Assembly: GCF_001746365.1 (NCBI RefSeq)
Contig: NZ_MJAJ01000003.1
Span: 2,251-66,250, forward strand
DNA: 64,000 bases
From: Streptomyces sp. LUP30
Lineage (GTDB): Bacteria; Actinomycetota; Actinomycetes; Streptomycetales; Streptomycetaceae
Direction of reading: 5' to 3'
Positions 33,544 through 42,281 of the stretch are shown in pieces. The notes under the pieces were generated by a model that saw nothing but the letters and a program-made list of their open reading frames with translations, did not search any database and was not told the DNA's origin. The stretch's first letter is position 1. The number at the start of each line of letters is the position of its first letter. The translations under genes and the position numbers were made by a program.

Positions 33544-34887
33544 GTGCACGAGCGCACGAAGGACCCGCGGAACGACACGGCGATGCGCACGGCGCCCGCC
33601 CGCCGGACCGCCGCCCGGCCGTCCGCCGCGGATCAGGAGCTCCGGGCGAACGCACCGATGACTCCGGAGACGGCTCTGTTCCTCCAGACGAGTGTCGGCA
33701 ACGCGGCGGTTGCCGGAATGATCCGGCAACAGCGGCAGGCCCACCGCCCCCCTGGCGGCGGACAGGATGCCGCGACCGGCACGGAGGCCGAGGCCGCACC
33801 GGTGCAGCGCTCCGCGGTGCACGACGTCCTGCGCGCACCGGGTCGGCCGCTGGCCGAACCGGTGCGCACCGAGATGGAATCGCGCCTGGGGGAGGACTTC
33901 CGTGCCGTGCGCGTCCACGACGACGCTCCGGCCGCCCGGTCTGCGGCCGAGATCGGCGCCCGCGCCTACACCTCGGGCGACCACGTCGTGCTCGGCCGCG
34001 GCGGCTCGGACGACCACACCCTCGCTCACGAACTGACCCACGTGATCCAGCAGCGGCGGGGCCCGGTGGCCGGTACCGAGATCGGATCGGGACTCCGGGT
34101 GTCGAGCCCCTCCGACCGCTTCGAGCGCGAGGCCGAGGCGAACGCCGCCGAGGCCCTGCGCCGCCCGCTGCCCGCGCCGGTGGCCCGGCCCTTCCCGGGG
34201 TCCGGCCCGGTGCCGCTCGGGGGCCCGCGGACGGAGGACCACTCGCGGGCGCCGATTCAGCGTGCTCCCGCGGCGACCACCGTTGCTGCACCGGTCGCGA
34301 CGCAGGCCGCCTTCACGCACCTGGCGGGGGACGATCTGGAAGGCGAGTGCGGCGGCTTCGAACGCAGGCGGGCGTTGAGCGTCAACCCGCCTCAGCAGGG
34401 AGTGATCGTCCAGGAGATCAACCGGGTCTTCGCCGTGGAACAGTGGGACGGGGCGGCGTGGTCCACCCTGCCGAGCTCGGCCATCGACGCCTACGTCACG
34501 GCGAGGAACTCGACCGTGCACGCCACTGTCGGCCGCTATTGGGAGTTGTGGGAGGTCGACGCACAGGGCAACGTCTCCGATGGCGCGGAGGACACCTTCG
34601 GACTGCCCTCCATCATCCCGGGAAGGAAACGCAAGGACACCACGCGGGGGACCTACACGATCACAGGGGACGCGGTGTTCTACCCCACCACCGCGGCGCC
34701 GGACACTCTGGGGTTCACCCGGGGCGGGGCCGCGCCCGCGGGGGGCCTGTACAGCACCCTGGCCGACCCCTCGGGGGCCATCGCGGCCGGCGGACTCACC
34801 GCCACCGGCCAGCCGGTGCGCTGCCGGGTCCACGTCTCGTGGGACAGCTCCGCGAGCGACAGGTACTCGGTCGTCACCATGGCCTGA
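33544..34887 (+). CDS. Orphan DUF4157 protein with HExxH motif and unrecognised C-terminal domain
   Basis: 447 residues. The segment LQTSVGNAAV (48-57) is the short helix common near the N-terminus of DUF4157 proteins. The DUF4157 domain (~95-205) contains RLGEDFRAVRVHDD, ARAYTSGDHVVLG and the putative zinc site HELTH (162-166) with a downstream Glu-rich helix FEREAEANAAE. Such domains are associated with cargo and toxins of extracellular contractile injection systems (known of the family). After a Pro/Ala-rich linker (~205-260) comes a ~185-residue C-terminal domain (CGGFERRRALSVN to the end) that I cannot name; it looks beta-rich. There is no signal peptide. The GTG at 33544 follows AAGGGAAGGG and gives the usual start VHERTKDP; an internal ATG at 33583 is an alternative. 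No injection-system or immunity gene is nearby. Confidence 0.8.
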   Translation: MHERTKDPRNDTAMRTAPARRTAARPSAADQELRANAPMTPETALFLQTSVGNAAVAGMIRQQRQAHRPPGGGQDAATGTEAEAAPVQRSAVHDVLRAPGRPLAEPVRTEMESRLGEDFRAVRVHDDAPAARSAAEIGARAYTSGDHVVLGRGGSDDHTLAHELTHVIQQRRGPVAGTEIGSGLRVSSPSDRFEREAEANAAEALRRPLPAPVARPFPGSGPVPLGGPRTEDHSRAPIQRAPAATTVAAPVATQAAFTHLAGDDLEGECGGFERRRALSVNPPQQGVIVQEINRVFAVEQWDGAAWSTLPSSAIDAYVTARNSTVHATVGRYWELWEVDAQGNVSDGAEDTFGLPSIIPGRKRKDTTRGTYTITGDAVFYPTTAAPDTLGFTRGGAAPAGGLYSTLADPSGAIAAGGLTATGQPVRCRVHVSWDSSASDRYSVVTMA

Positions 34888-35426
34888 GCCGAGCGGGCGC
34901 CGGGCGACCGCCGACCCGGGCGGGGCCGGCCGCGCCGGTAGAACTCGACCTCGCCGGGAGCGATGAGACATCCGCGCCCGGGCCCGGCCGCGTGTGGATC
35001 ACAGCCTCGGGGAACATCGTCACCGTGGCTGTCGCCGAGCGGTCGGTCACGGGCGCCCGGCACGGCCGCGCTGCCCTGCGGCGAAGTCCGGCGGCAGGCA
35101 CGCAATCGGCTGCAGCCCTGACTTGCCTGTCGCTTCCCAGAGGCCCTGGACAAGGGGCTCTTCTTCCTCGTTCTTGGTCGTCGCGCACCTCGCGCCCCAC
35201 TCTCCCGCTCAAAGACCGGCCCTGCTCGCGATCCAGGCCTGACCCCCGCGCCGGAGGACCCGGCCCGGAAGGGAGAGGGCGGCCGGGGGGCCGGACCGGC
35301 CCTCGGAGCGCTGACCTGCCTGGTCGATCTTCGGTGTCACGAACTGCCGTCCGTCGGCATTCGATGGCAATCGGACACGGTTCGCTGACGCGGGACACGT
35401 AGCCTCGGAAGTGCCGCGTGGTGCGC
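34888..35426. other. Gene-free region upstream of the recA promoters
   Basis: About 540 bp without a credible coding sequence: open frames are shadows with no start context. It contains a 17-nt element, CGATGGCAATCGGACAC (35362-35378), that recurs with one mismatch at 47852-47868 between gluA and gluR. Confidence 0.6.
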
Positions 35427-35455
35427 TTGACACCAAAATCGAACATCCATTCTGA
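35427..35455 (+). promoter_or_regulatory. LexA-type (SOS) promoter of recA
   Basis: TTGACA (35427-35432), 17-nt spacer, TTCTGA (35450-35455). Overlapping the spacer and -10 is TCGAAC-ATCC-ATTC (35439-35452), an SOS box with a perfect left half and one mismatch in the right half of GAAC-N4-GTTC. LexA there would block polymerase. Confidence 0.75.
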
Positions 35456-35550
35456 TGGAGGTTCCGGCAAGGCTCAGAGCGAGTGTTCCGTCCCGGTTTG
35501 GGGCGGTAAGCGCATGAGTTATCCACAGGCCGAACCGGCGTCGAGGCGCA

Positions 35551-35573
35551 TTGTCAGTGGCAGGCGTTAGCGT
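35551..35573 (+). promoter_or_regulatory. PafBC/RecA-NDp promoter of recA
   Basis: TTGTCAGTG (35551-35559) - 8 nt - TAGCGT (35568-35573): an exact match to TTGTCRGTG-N8-TANNNT. It sits ~95 nt downstream of the LexA-type promoter, so recA has both SOS-dependent and SOS-independent inputs, as in mycobacteria. Confidence 0.85.
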
Positions 35574-35616
35574 CTTTGACGTGAAGCGATCGACTCAAGC
35601 AAATCGGGTGGAACCC

Positions 35617-36744
35617 ATGGCAGGAACCGACCGCGAGAAGGCCCTGGACGCCGCACTCGCACAGATTGAACGGCAGTTCGGCAAGGGTGCCGTGATGCGG
35701 CTCGGCGAGCGGCCGAACGAGCCCATCGAGGTCATCCCCACCGGATCGACCGCACTCGACGTCGCCCTCGGCGTCGGCGGTCTGCCGCGCGGCCGCGTGG
35801 TCGAGGTGTACGGCCCGGAGTCCTCCGGTAAGACGACGCTGACGCTGCACGCCGTGGCGAACGCGCAGAAGGCCGGCGGCCAGGTCGCCTTCGTGGACGC
35901 GGAGCACGCCCTCGACCCCGAGTACGCGAAGAAGCTCGGCGTCGACATCGACAACCTGATCCTCTCCCAGCCCGACAACGGCGAGCAGGCCCTCGAGATC
36001 GTGGACATGCTGGTCCGCTCCGGCGCCCTCGACCTGATCGTCATCGACTCCGTCGCCGCACTCGTGCCGCGCGCGGAGATCGAGGGCGAGATGGGCGACA
36101 GCCACGTCGGTCTTCAGGCCCGTCTGATGAGCCAGGCGCTGCGGAAGATCACCAGCGCGCTCAACCAGTCCAAGACCACCGCGATCTTCATCAACCAGCT
36201 CCGCGAGAAGATCGGCGTGATGTTCGGCTCCCCGGAGACCACGACCGGTGGCCGGGCGCTGAAGTTCTACGCCTCGGTGCGGCTCGACATCCGCCGTATC
36301 GAGACCCTGAAGGACGGCACGGACGCGGTCGGCAACCGCACCCGCGTCAAGGTCGTCAAGAACAAGGTCGCGCCGCCCTTCAAGCAGGCCGAGTTCGACA
36401 TCCTCTACGGACAGGGCATCAGCCGCGAGGGCGGTCTGATCGACATGGGCGTGGAGAACGGCTTCGTCCGCAAGGCCGGCGCCTGGTACACGTACGAGGG
36501 CGACCAGCTCGGCCAGGGCAAGGAGAACGCCCGTAACTTCCTGAAGGACAACCCCGATCTCGCCAACGAGATCGAGAAGAAGATCAAGGAGAAGCTGGGC
36601 GTCGGCGTCCGTCCCGAGGAGCCCGCCGTCGAACCGGGTCCGGACGCCGCGGTGGCTGCCGGCACGTCGGACGACGCCGCCAAGGCGGTGCCGGCTGCCG
36701 CCGCCAAGACCGCCAAGACCAAGGCCGCGGCTGCCAAGAGCTGA
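35617..36744 (+). CDS. recA: Recombinase RecA
   Basis: A 375-residue RecA, the strand-exchange ATPase of recombinational repair and co-protease for LexA. Walker A is [11 protein letters not shown] (~68-78), Walker [11 protein letters not shown], loop L1 [10 protein letters not shown], loop L2 [15 protein letters not shown] and the MAW-like [13 protein letters not shown]. The C-terminus is extended by ~40 Ala/Lys/Pro-rich residues, as in other streptomycetes. The ATG at 35617 gives the usual [20 protein letters not shown] start; an upstream in-frame TTG at 35551 is the promoter itself. recX follows 3 bp after the stop. Confidence 0.98.
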   Translation: MAGTDREKALDAALAQIERQFGKGAVMRLGERPNEPIEVIPTGSTALDVALGVGGLPRGRVVEVYGPESSGKTTLTLHAVANAQKAGGQVAFVDAEHALDPEYAKKLGVDIDNLILSQPDNGEQALEIVDMLVRSGALDLIVIDSVAALVPRAEIEGEMGDSHVGLQARLMSQALRKITSALNQSKTTAIFINQLREKIGVMFGSPETTTGGRALKFYASVRLDIRRIETLKDGTDAVGNRTRVKVVKNKVAPPFKQAEFDILYGQGISREGGLIDMGVENGFVRKAGAWYTYEGDQLGQGKENARNFLKDNPDLANEIEKKIKEKLGVGVRPEEPAVEPGPDAAVAAGTSDDAAKAVPAAAAKTAKTKAAAAKS

Positions 36745-36747
36745 TCC

Positions 36748-37539
36748 GTGACACGACGAACCGACTGGGCCGAGTACGTCCACCCCGACATCCCCCGTGA
36801 GGAGGGAAGCGGGGTCGACGGCGGCCTTGCCCAGGACGGCGAAGGCCGGCCGGAAGGCGGCCGGCGTCGAAGCGAGGGGGCGGACGGCGACGACCGGCCC
36901 CGTGGGGAACGGACGCGACGCGGCGGCGAAGGCGGTCCACGCGGCGGGCGTGGACGCCGTGGGCGCGGCTTCGGAGAACCGTCCGTCGAGGACGAAGGCG
37001 ACTCTTCCTCGTCGAGGGCCGAGCAGGGGGCGTCTTCAGGGGACCCGGCTGAGCGGGCGCGGGCGATCTGTCTGCGCCTGCTCACCGGGACCCCGCGCAC
37101 GCGCAAGCAACTCGCGGACGCGCTGCGCAAAAGAGAGATCCCGGACGACGTGGCGGAGGAGGTGCTGTCACGGTTCGAGGAGGTCGGGCTGATCAACGAC
37201 AGCGCCTTCGCGGACGCGTGGGTGGAGTCCCGCCACCACGGCAGGGGACTGGCACGGCGCGCCCTCGCCCGGGAGCTACGGACCAAGGGCGTCGACTCGA
37301 CGCTGATCGACGAGGCCGTCGGCCGGCTCGACTCCGAACAGGAGGAGGAGACGGCGCGCGAACTCGTCGCCCGCAAGCTGCGATCGACCCGCGGACTCGA
37401 CCGAGACAAACGGCTGCGTCGCCTGGCCGGCATGCTCGCGCGCAAGGGCTACCCCGAGGGCATGGCCCTACGGGTGGTCCGGCAGGCGTTGGAAGAAGAG
37501 GGCGAGGACACGGAGTTCCTGGAGAACGACGGGTTCTGA
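36748..37539 (+). CDS. recX: RecA regulator RecX
   Basis: A 263-residue RecX, which binds inside RecA filaments and restrains recombination. The RecX three-helix repeats occupy ~100-255 (AICLRLLTGTPRTRKQLADAL, VLSRFEEVGLINDSAFADAW, ARRALARELRTKGVDSTLID). The first ~95 residues are an unusual Gly/Arg/Asp/Glu-rich disordered extension. GTG start 3 bp after the recA stop implies co-transcription and translational coupling, so RecX rises with RecA under DNA damage. Confidence 0.94.
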   Translation: MTRRTDWAEYVHPDIPREEGSGVDGGLAQDGEGRPEGGRRRSEGADGDDRPRGERTRRGGEGGPRGGRGRRGRGFGEPSVEDEGDSSSSRAEQGASSGDPAERARAICLRLLTGTPRTRKQLADALRKREIPDDVAEEVLSRFEEVGLINDSAFADAWVESRHHGRGLARRALARELRTKGVDSTLIDEAVGRLDSEQEEETARELVARKLRSTRGLDRDKRLRRLAGMLARKGYPEGMALRVVRQALEEEGEDTEFLENDGF

Positions 37540-37542
37540 ACC

Positions 37543-37590
37543 TGGGGCGGGGGCGGGGGCGGGGGCGGGGCGGGACGGGGGGGAGAAGGG
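37543..37590 (+). repeat. G-rich simple repeat after recX
   Basis: GGGGCG-type units repeated several times immediately after the recX stop. G-runs could form G-quadruplexes on this strand. Non-coding. Confidence 0.75.
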
Positions 37591-37631
37591 GGAGACTCCC
37601 GCCAATCGATCCCGGTCACAGCCCCTCACCA

Positions 37632-37750
37632 GCGCCGACCACACTGTGCCCAGTGCCCAGTGCCGAGTGCCGGGCGCCGACCACAGCCCGCCGGATGCCC
37701 CAGTGCCGAGAGCCGGGCGCCGACCACAGCGCGCCGAATGCCCGCCGCAG
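37632..37750 (+). repeat. Short 42/43-bp tandem repeat array
   Basis: GCGCCGACCACA recurs at 37632, 37674 and 37717, with intervening CAGTGCCGAG-like segments also partly repeated (units of 42 and 43 bp, degenerate). The repeats differ too much and are too closely spaced for a CRISPR array. Together with the G-rich run they fill the 293-bp gap between recX and the ArsR-like gene. Confidence 0.75.
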
Positions 37751-37832
37751 CCACAGGGTGGGGATAACCCCCCGTTGAGGACGCCGGAACACCGCAGTGC
37801 ACAGGTGTCTGTGCACAGGCGAGTGTGTACGC

Positions 37833-38513
37833 ATGCCTCGAACGCCTCAGGAACCCAGCGCATCCGAGCCCGCGACACCCGTCGAACTGGGCGACCTCGC
37901 CACGCTCAAGGCGCTCGCGCAGCCTCGTCGCCAGCGCATGCTCGAACATCTCACGCTGCACGGACCCGCCACGTCGGCGACGCTCGCCCGGGCCCTCGGC
38001 CTGAACACCGGGTCCACCAGCTATCACTTGCGTGAACTGGCCAGATACGGCTTTGTCGAGGAGACGGACGGCGAGCCGCGACCGGACAGGGGCGCGGAGC
38101 CGTCCGCTCATCGTGAGCGCTGGTGGCGAGCCGTGCCCGGTGACCGTCGATTCCCGCCGCGCAGCCGCCAGGGTCCCGAGATGCGGCAGGTGATGGACGA
38201 GCTGAACCATCACGCCTACGCCGCCGACGTGGACCTCTTCGAAAGGCTTCAGCGGGACACGGTGGACGGCGACCCCTGGGGCGACGCATTTCCCTACTCC
38301 CGTGCCGCGATCCGGCTCACCCTGCCCGAACTGCGGGAGTTCTTCGAGGAGTACATCGCCCTCCTCAACCGCTACAAGCGTCCCGAGTCCGAGACTCCGC
38401 CCGGCGCCCGCACCGTCCACACCCGGTTCTTCGCCCATCCCGCTGCCGAGCGTTCCGACGCGCCCGCACACCTCGCCGCCCCGGACGACACGAGAGAGAC
38501 GGATCCGTCATGA
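37833..38513 (+). CDS. ArsR-like winged-helix transcriptional regulator
   Basis: 226 residues. An N-terminal winged helix (~20-85) reads LATLKALAQPRRQRMLEHL, then ATSATLARALGLNTGSTSYH and LRELARYGFVEE, typical of ArsR/HTH_20 regulators. A C-terminal helical region (~95-200, VMDELNHHAYAADVDLF, ELREFFEEYIALLNRY) probably handles dimerisation or ligand sensing. The ATG at 37833 is chosen because it starts the conserved region; longer in-frame starts run into the repeats. Its stop overlaps the permease ATG (ATGA), so it likely controls that gene. Confidence 0.82.
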   Translation: MPRTPQEPSASEPATPVELGDLATLKALAQPRRQRMLEHLTLHGPATSATLARALGLNTGSTSYHLRELARYGFVEETDGEPRPDRGAEPSAHRERWWRAVPGDRRFPPRSRQGPEMRQVMDELNHHAYAADVDLFERLQRDTVDGDPWGDAFPYSRAAIRLTLPELREFFEEYIALLNRYKRPESETPPGARTVHTRFFAHPAAERSDAPAHLAAPDDTRETDPS

Positions 38514-41056
38514 TGCTGCGCTACGCCCTGAAGACCGTCCGCGCCCGCAAGGCGGGGTTCCTCGGCGCCTTTCTCGCCCTGATGTGCGCGGCCGCTCTGA
38601 TCACCGCCTGCGGCACGCTCCTGGAGACAGGACTGAGGGGGACCGTCCGCCCCGAGCGTTATGCCGCGGCGCCGGTGGTGGTCTCCGCCGACCAGAACGT
38701 CCACCGGACCACCGTCAAGCACAAGAAGGGCAAGACCAAGGTCAAGCACAAGGCCAAGCCCATCGCCGAACGCGCGTGGTTGCCGGCCGACCTGGAGAGA
38801 AGGCTGGCCACCGCCCCCGGGGTCGCGCGCATCGTCCCCGAACTCACCTTTCTCGCACAGCCGTTGAGCCCCGAAGGCCGCCCGGTCGACGCAACTGCGG
38901 ACGGTGGATCCGCCTACGGGCACGCCTGGGAGTCCGCCGCGCTGACGCCGTACCGGCTCACCGCCGGCACCGCTCCCGCGGCCGCCACCGACGTGGTCGT
39001 CGACAACGCCCTCGCCGAACGAGCCCACCTCGCGCCCGGCGACCGGCTCACCGTCCAGTCGACACGCGCGCCGCGCACCTACCGCGTCTCCGGTGTCGCC
39101 GCCCCCGACACGGCCGTACGCCATCAGACTTCCCTCTTCTTCTCCACGGCGGAGGCGCGCCGTCTCGCCGCACGCCCCGGGCAGGTCTCGGCGTTCGGCG
39201 TGTTCGCCAAGCCGGGCGTCGACCCGGGCAAGCTCCGGGCCGCCGTGGTCACGGCGCTGCATGGCACCGACGCCCAGGTCAGCGCGGGGGACGGCCGTGG
39301 GCCGGTCGAGTTCCTGGACGCCGCCGCGGCTCGCACCAAGCTGGTGAGCATGGGCGGAGCCATGGGCGGCACCTCGCTGCTCGTTGCCGTCCTGGTGGTC
39401 GTCGGGACCTTCGCGCTCTCCGTGCAGCAGCGACATCGCGAACTCGCACTGCTGCGCGCCGTCGCCGCCACGTCGGGGCAGATCCGCAGACTCCTCGGAC
39501 GTGAGGCTCTGATCGTGGGTCTGGCCGCGGGCACGGCCGGGGCGCTCCTGGGGATGCCCCTGGGCGGCTGGCTGCACGGCAGGTTCGTCGCCCTGGGCGC
39601 CGTGCCCGCCACGCTGCAGCACACGGTGAGCGCGCTGCCGCCGCTCGCCGCCGTCGCCGCGACGCTGTTCGGCGCCTGGGCCTCCGCCCGGATCGCCTCT
39701 CGCCGGGTGGCCCGGATCCGCCCGGCGGAGGCGCTCGCCGAGGCCCGCACCGAGCGCACCCGCCCCGGCTGGGGCCGTCTCCTCGCCGGTCTGGTGCTGC
39801 TGGCCGGCGGCGCCGTCCTCGTCGCCCTGCTGAGCGTCCTGCGCACCGAGCCCGCCTCGACGCCGGTGACGTTCCTCGCCGTGGTCGTGCTGTCCACCTC
39901 CGTCGCACTGCTCGGACCGCTTCTGGTCAGGGCGGCCGTCCTCGTCCTTGCCGGTCCGCTGCGCCTGACCGGCCCCGGCGGTCGGCTCGCCACCGCCAAC
40001 CTCCGCGGGAACGCCGTCCGTATGGCCTCCGTCGTCACCCCTCTCACCCTGCTCATCGGCATGTCCTGCACGGTGCTGTTCGTACAGCCCACTCTCGGCG
40101 ACGCGGCCCGTGCCCAGGCGCGCGAAGGGGTCCGCGCCGACTGGGTCGTCGCCTCGCAGGGGCCCGGCGTTCCGGGCGAGGCGGCGCGACGGCTTCGTAC
40201 CCAGCACGCCGTCGTCACCGAGGTGGTCCGTACGACCGTGCGGGTCGGGCTGGACAAGTACGCTGCCCAGGGAGTCACCCCGGCCGGCCTGGCCCGCACC
40301 TGGGACCCGGACGTCACCGCGGGCTCGCTCGACAGGCTCACCGAGCGCACCGTCGCCGTGAGTGAACTGGCCGCGGACCAGCTGCATCTGACACCGGGAA
40401 GCACTCTGAAACTCACGCTGGGCGACGGCACGCCGGCCACGCTGACCGTCGCCGCCGTCTACGCCCGAGGCCTCGGCTTCGGAGACCTCACCTTCGCGCA
40501 CGACCTGCTCGCCCGCCATGTCGACAACCCGCTCTCCTCCTCCCTCCTCGTCAGCACGGCCCGTACACAGACACAACTCTCGAACACACTGCGTGAGTTC
40601 CCGGGACTGACGGTGATCTCCCCGTCCGACGCCGACGCGCTGCAGGCCGAACGGCAGCAGGCGAACGCCGAGGTCAACTTCCTGGCCATGGGTCTCGTCC
40701 TGGCGTTCACGGCGATCGCCGTGGTCAACACGCTGGCCATGTCGGTCTTCGAGCGCGTCCGGGAGTTCGCGTTGCTGAGCCTCGCGGGGGCGACCCGCCG
40801 TCAGGTACTGCGCATGCTGCGCACGGAGGCGCTCGCGGTCCTCCTCCTCGCCGTGGGCCTCGGCAGCGGCATCGCCCTGGCCGTTCTGACCGCGTTCAGC
40901 GTCGGCATGACCGGGCGGGCGGCCCCGGCGGTCGTGCCTCTCGCGTACGCCACGGTCGTCGCCGGGGCGGGACTGCTCGCCCTCGTCGCCACGGCCGTCC
41001 CGGGGCGGGTGGCGCTGAGGGTGCGAGCGGTGACGGTCGCGACGGCGAAGGACTGA
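38510..41056 (+). CDS. FtsX-like ABC transporter permease without adjacent ATPase
   Basis: An 848-residue permease of the MacB/FtsX type with two FtsX domains. It has an N-terminal helix (~17-38), a large extracytoplasmic MacB-PCD domain (~45-275), three helices (~285-400), more helices and a second soluble domain (~480-690), and a C-terminal three-helix FtsX core (~715-840, VNTLAMSVFERVREFALLSL). A Lys-rich loop (TTVKHKKGKTKVKHKAKP, ~65-82) is unusual for a Streptomyces exoplasmic segment. Such permeases need a MacB-type ATPase, usually the neighbouring gene; none lies in this operon, so the partner must be elsewhere or lost. It is coupled to the ArsR-like regulator by an ATGA overlap. Confidence 0.85.
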   Translation: MMLRYALKTVRARKAGFLGAFLALMCAAALITACGTLLETGLRGTVRPERYAAAPVVVSADQNVHRTTVKHKKGKTKVKHKAKPIAERAWLPADLERRLATAPGVARIVPELTFLAQPLSPEGRPVDATADGGSAYGHAWESAALTPYRLTAGTAPAAATDVVVDNALAERAHLAPGDRLTVQSTRAPRTYRVSGVAAPDTAVRHQTSLFFSTAEARRLAARPGQVSAFGVFAKPGVDPGKLRAAVVTALHGTDAQVSAGDGRGPVEFLDAAAARTKLVSMGGAMGGTSLLVAVLVVVGTFALSVQQRHRELALLRAVAATSGQIRRLLGREALIVGLAAGTAGALLGMPLGGWLHGRFVALGAVPATLQHTVSALPPLAAVAATLFGAWASARIASRRVARIRPAEALAEARTERTRPGWGRLLAGLVLLAGGAVLVALLSVLRTEPASTPVTFLAVVVLSTSVALLGPLLVRAAVLVLAGPLRLTGPGGRLATANLRGNAVRMASVVTPLTLLIGMSCTVLFVQPTLGDAARAQAREGVRADWVVASQGPGVPGEAARRLRTQHAVVTEVVRTTVRVGLDKYAAQGVTPAGLARTWDPDVTAGSLDRLTERTVAVSELAADQLHLTPGSTLKLTLGDGTPATLTVAAVYARGLGFGDLTFAHDLLARHVDNPLSSSLLVSTARTQTQLSNTLREFPGLTVISPSDADALQAERQQANAEVNFLAMGLVLAFTAIAVVNTLAMSVFERVREFALLSLAGATRRQVLRMLRTEALAVLLLAVGLGSGIALAVLTAFSVGMTGRAAPAVVPLAYATVVAGAGLLALVATAVPGRVALRVRAVTVATAKD

Positions 41057-41107
41057 GTCGCGACGGCGAAGGACTGGAAGGACCGACCTGTTGGGGCCCG
41101 GTCCCGC

Positions 41108-41548
41108 CTACGCGGTCACCGGAAGGCCCGCCGCCTTCCATGCCTGGAAACCGCCGACCAGGTCGGTGGCCCGGCGCAGCCCCAGCTGGTGCAGTGAGGC
41201 CGCGGCCAGGCTCGACGCGTAGCCCTCGTTGCAGATCACGATCGCGCGCACGTCGTGGCTCGTGGCCTCGGGGAGCCGGTGGCTGCCCCGGGGGTCCAGA
41301 CGCCACTCCAGTTCGTTGCGCTCGACGACCAGCGCGCCGGGGATCAGGCCGTCCCGCTCCCGCAGGGCCGCGTAACGGATGTCGACGAGCAGCGCCTCGC
41401 CCGCGCGTGCCGCCTCGTAGGCCTCCCGAGCCTCCACGCGCGCGTACCCGGAACGGACTCGTTCGAGCAACTCGTCTATGCCGAGCGGCAGTCGGTCGTC
41501 CGCCCCGCCGCGCGGTGGCTCGTCCCCGGGGATGTCCGCGCCGCTCAC
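41108..41548 (-). CDS. Rhodanese-like sulfurtransferase
   Basis: A 146-residue single-domain rhodanese. It has VDIRYAALRERDGLIPGALV near the middle, the active-site loop VICNEGYASS with catalytic Cys (~112), and VGGFQAWKAAGLPV at the end. It transfers sulfane sulfur or detoxifies sulfur species. The GTG start overlaps the stop of cysteine dioxygenase (GTGA, 41545-41548), so the two genes form one translational unit dealing with cysteine sulfur. Confidence 0.88.
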   Translation of the reverse strand: MSGADIPGDEPPRGGADDRLPLGIDELLERVRSGYARVEAREAYEAARAGEALLVDIRYAALRERDGLIPGALVVERNELEWRLDPRGSHRLPEATSHDVRAIVICNEGYASSLAAASLHQLGLRRATDLVGGFQAWKAAGLPVTA

Positions 41549-42087
41549 TGCCAGTCCTCGGGACGCTCGACCTGCTCCAGTCGCAGCACATGTCCGCTGC
41601 GGCTGTAGCGGCGGATGCCGGGCAGCGGCGGGTAGTAGGCGTGGACGGAGACGGCGTGCTCCTCGGCCGACTCGTTGAGCACCTCGTGGACGTGGTGCCG
41701 GCCGAAAGCGCGGCCGCGGCCGGCGGTGAGGGAGCGTTCCCGGTCGATGCCGTCGGCCAGTTCCAGGGTCTTCCAGCCGTCGGTGGGCAGCCGCGCGGCG
41801 AGCGAGTACTCCTTCAGCGCGCCCCGCGCGGTGAGGAAGGCGCCCTCCGAGTCGGCGTGGTCGTGCCAGCCGGTGCCCGTCCCGGGCGGCCAGCCGATCA
41901 GCCAGGCTTCGCTGCCGCCGGGGCCCTCCAGGCGCACCCAGGTGCGGCCCTCGGGGTCGAGCGGGAGCGAGGAGATCAGTTCGGCGTCGGCGGCCGTGCG
42001 CCGGACGAAGTCGAGGAGGTCCGCCTGGGTGGGCGCCGTGACGGAGGCGTCAGCGGCGACGGCGGACAGGGAGGGGGAGACAGACAC
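41545..42087 (-). CDS. Cysteine dioxygenase (type I family)
   Basis: A 180-residue cupin oxidising L-cysteine to cysteine sulfinate, the entry step of cysteine catabolism. The Fe(II)-binding pair appears in GWHDHADSEGAF with the third His in FGRHHVHEVLNES. Substrate-side residues YPPLPGIRRYSRSGH fit bacterial CDO. GTG start at 42087 with AGGA 8 nt upstream. A cysteine-rich leader peptide and its promoter lie upstream (42188-42310), implying regulation by cysteine supply. It is co-translated with the rhodanese gene. Confidence 0.9.
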   Translation of the reverse strand: MSVSPSLSAVAADASVTAPTQADLLDFVRRTAADAELISSLPLDPEGRTWVRLEGPGGSEAWLIGWPPGTGTGWHDHADSEGAFLTARGALKEYSLAARLPTDGWKTLELADGIDRERSLTAGRGRAFGRHHVHEVLNESAEEHAVSVHAYYPPLPGIRRYSRSGHVLRLEQVERPEDWQ

Positions 42088-42187
42088 GGGTACCGTCCTG
42101 TGAACGTTCGCGGGAGGCGCGCGGCGGGGCGCACGAGCGCGGATGCGCTACGGCGGGAGCACGCCGGCGGAAAGGGGGGGTGCGAAT

Positions 42188-42235
42188 TCAGCAGGACGGG
42201 CGACACACGCAGCCCGCATAGCGGACGAGGTCCAT
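42188..42235 (-). CDS. Cysteine-rich leader peptide (uORF) of the cysteine dioxygenase operon
   Basis: A 15-codon reading frame encoding MDLVRYAGCVCRPSC: three of the last seven residues are Cys and the final Cys codon directly precedes TGA. GGAGGG lies 6-8 nt before the ATG, and a promoter is ~45 nt further upstream. The stop is 100 nt before the cysteine dioxygenase start, and the RNA after the stop begins with a C-rich, G-poor tract. Short Cys-codon-rich leaders are known cysteine attenuators in mycobacteria; here the controlled genes degrade cysteine, so the logic would have to be expression when Cys-tRNA is plentiful (inference). Confidence 0.7.
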   Translation of the reverse strand: MDLVRYAGCVCRPSC

Positions 42236-42281
42236 ATGGACCCTCCGCCACAGGCGCACATCGGTGTCGGTCACGATCCGG

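Noticed and set aside
37632..37750. CRISPR array
   Set aside because: Units are degenerate, back to back and without unique spacers; no cas genes.
37807..37833. PafBC-like element before the ArsR-like gene (GTGTCTGTG)
   Set aside because: 7/9 match but spacer to a -10-like GAGTGT is 7 rather than 8 nt; too weak.
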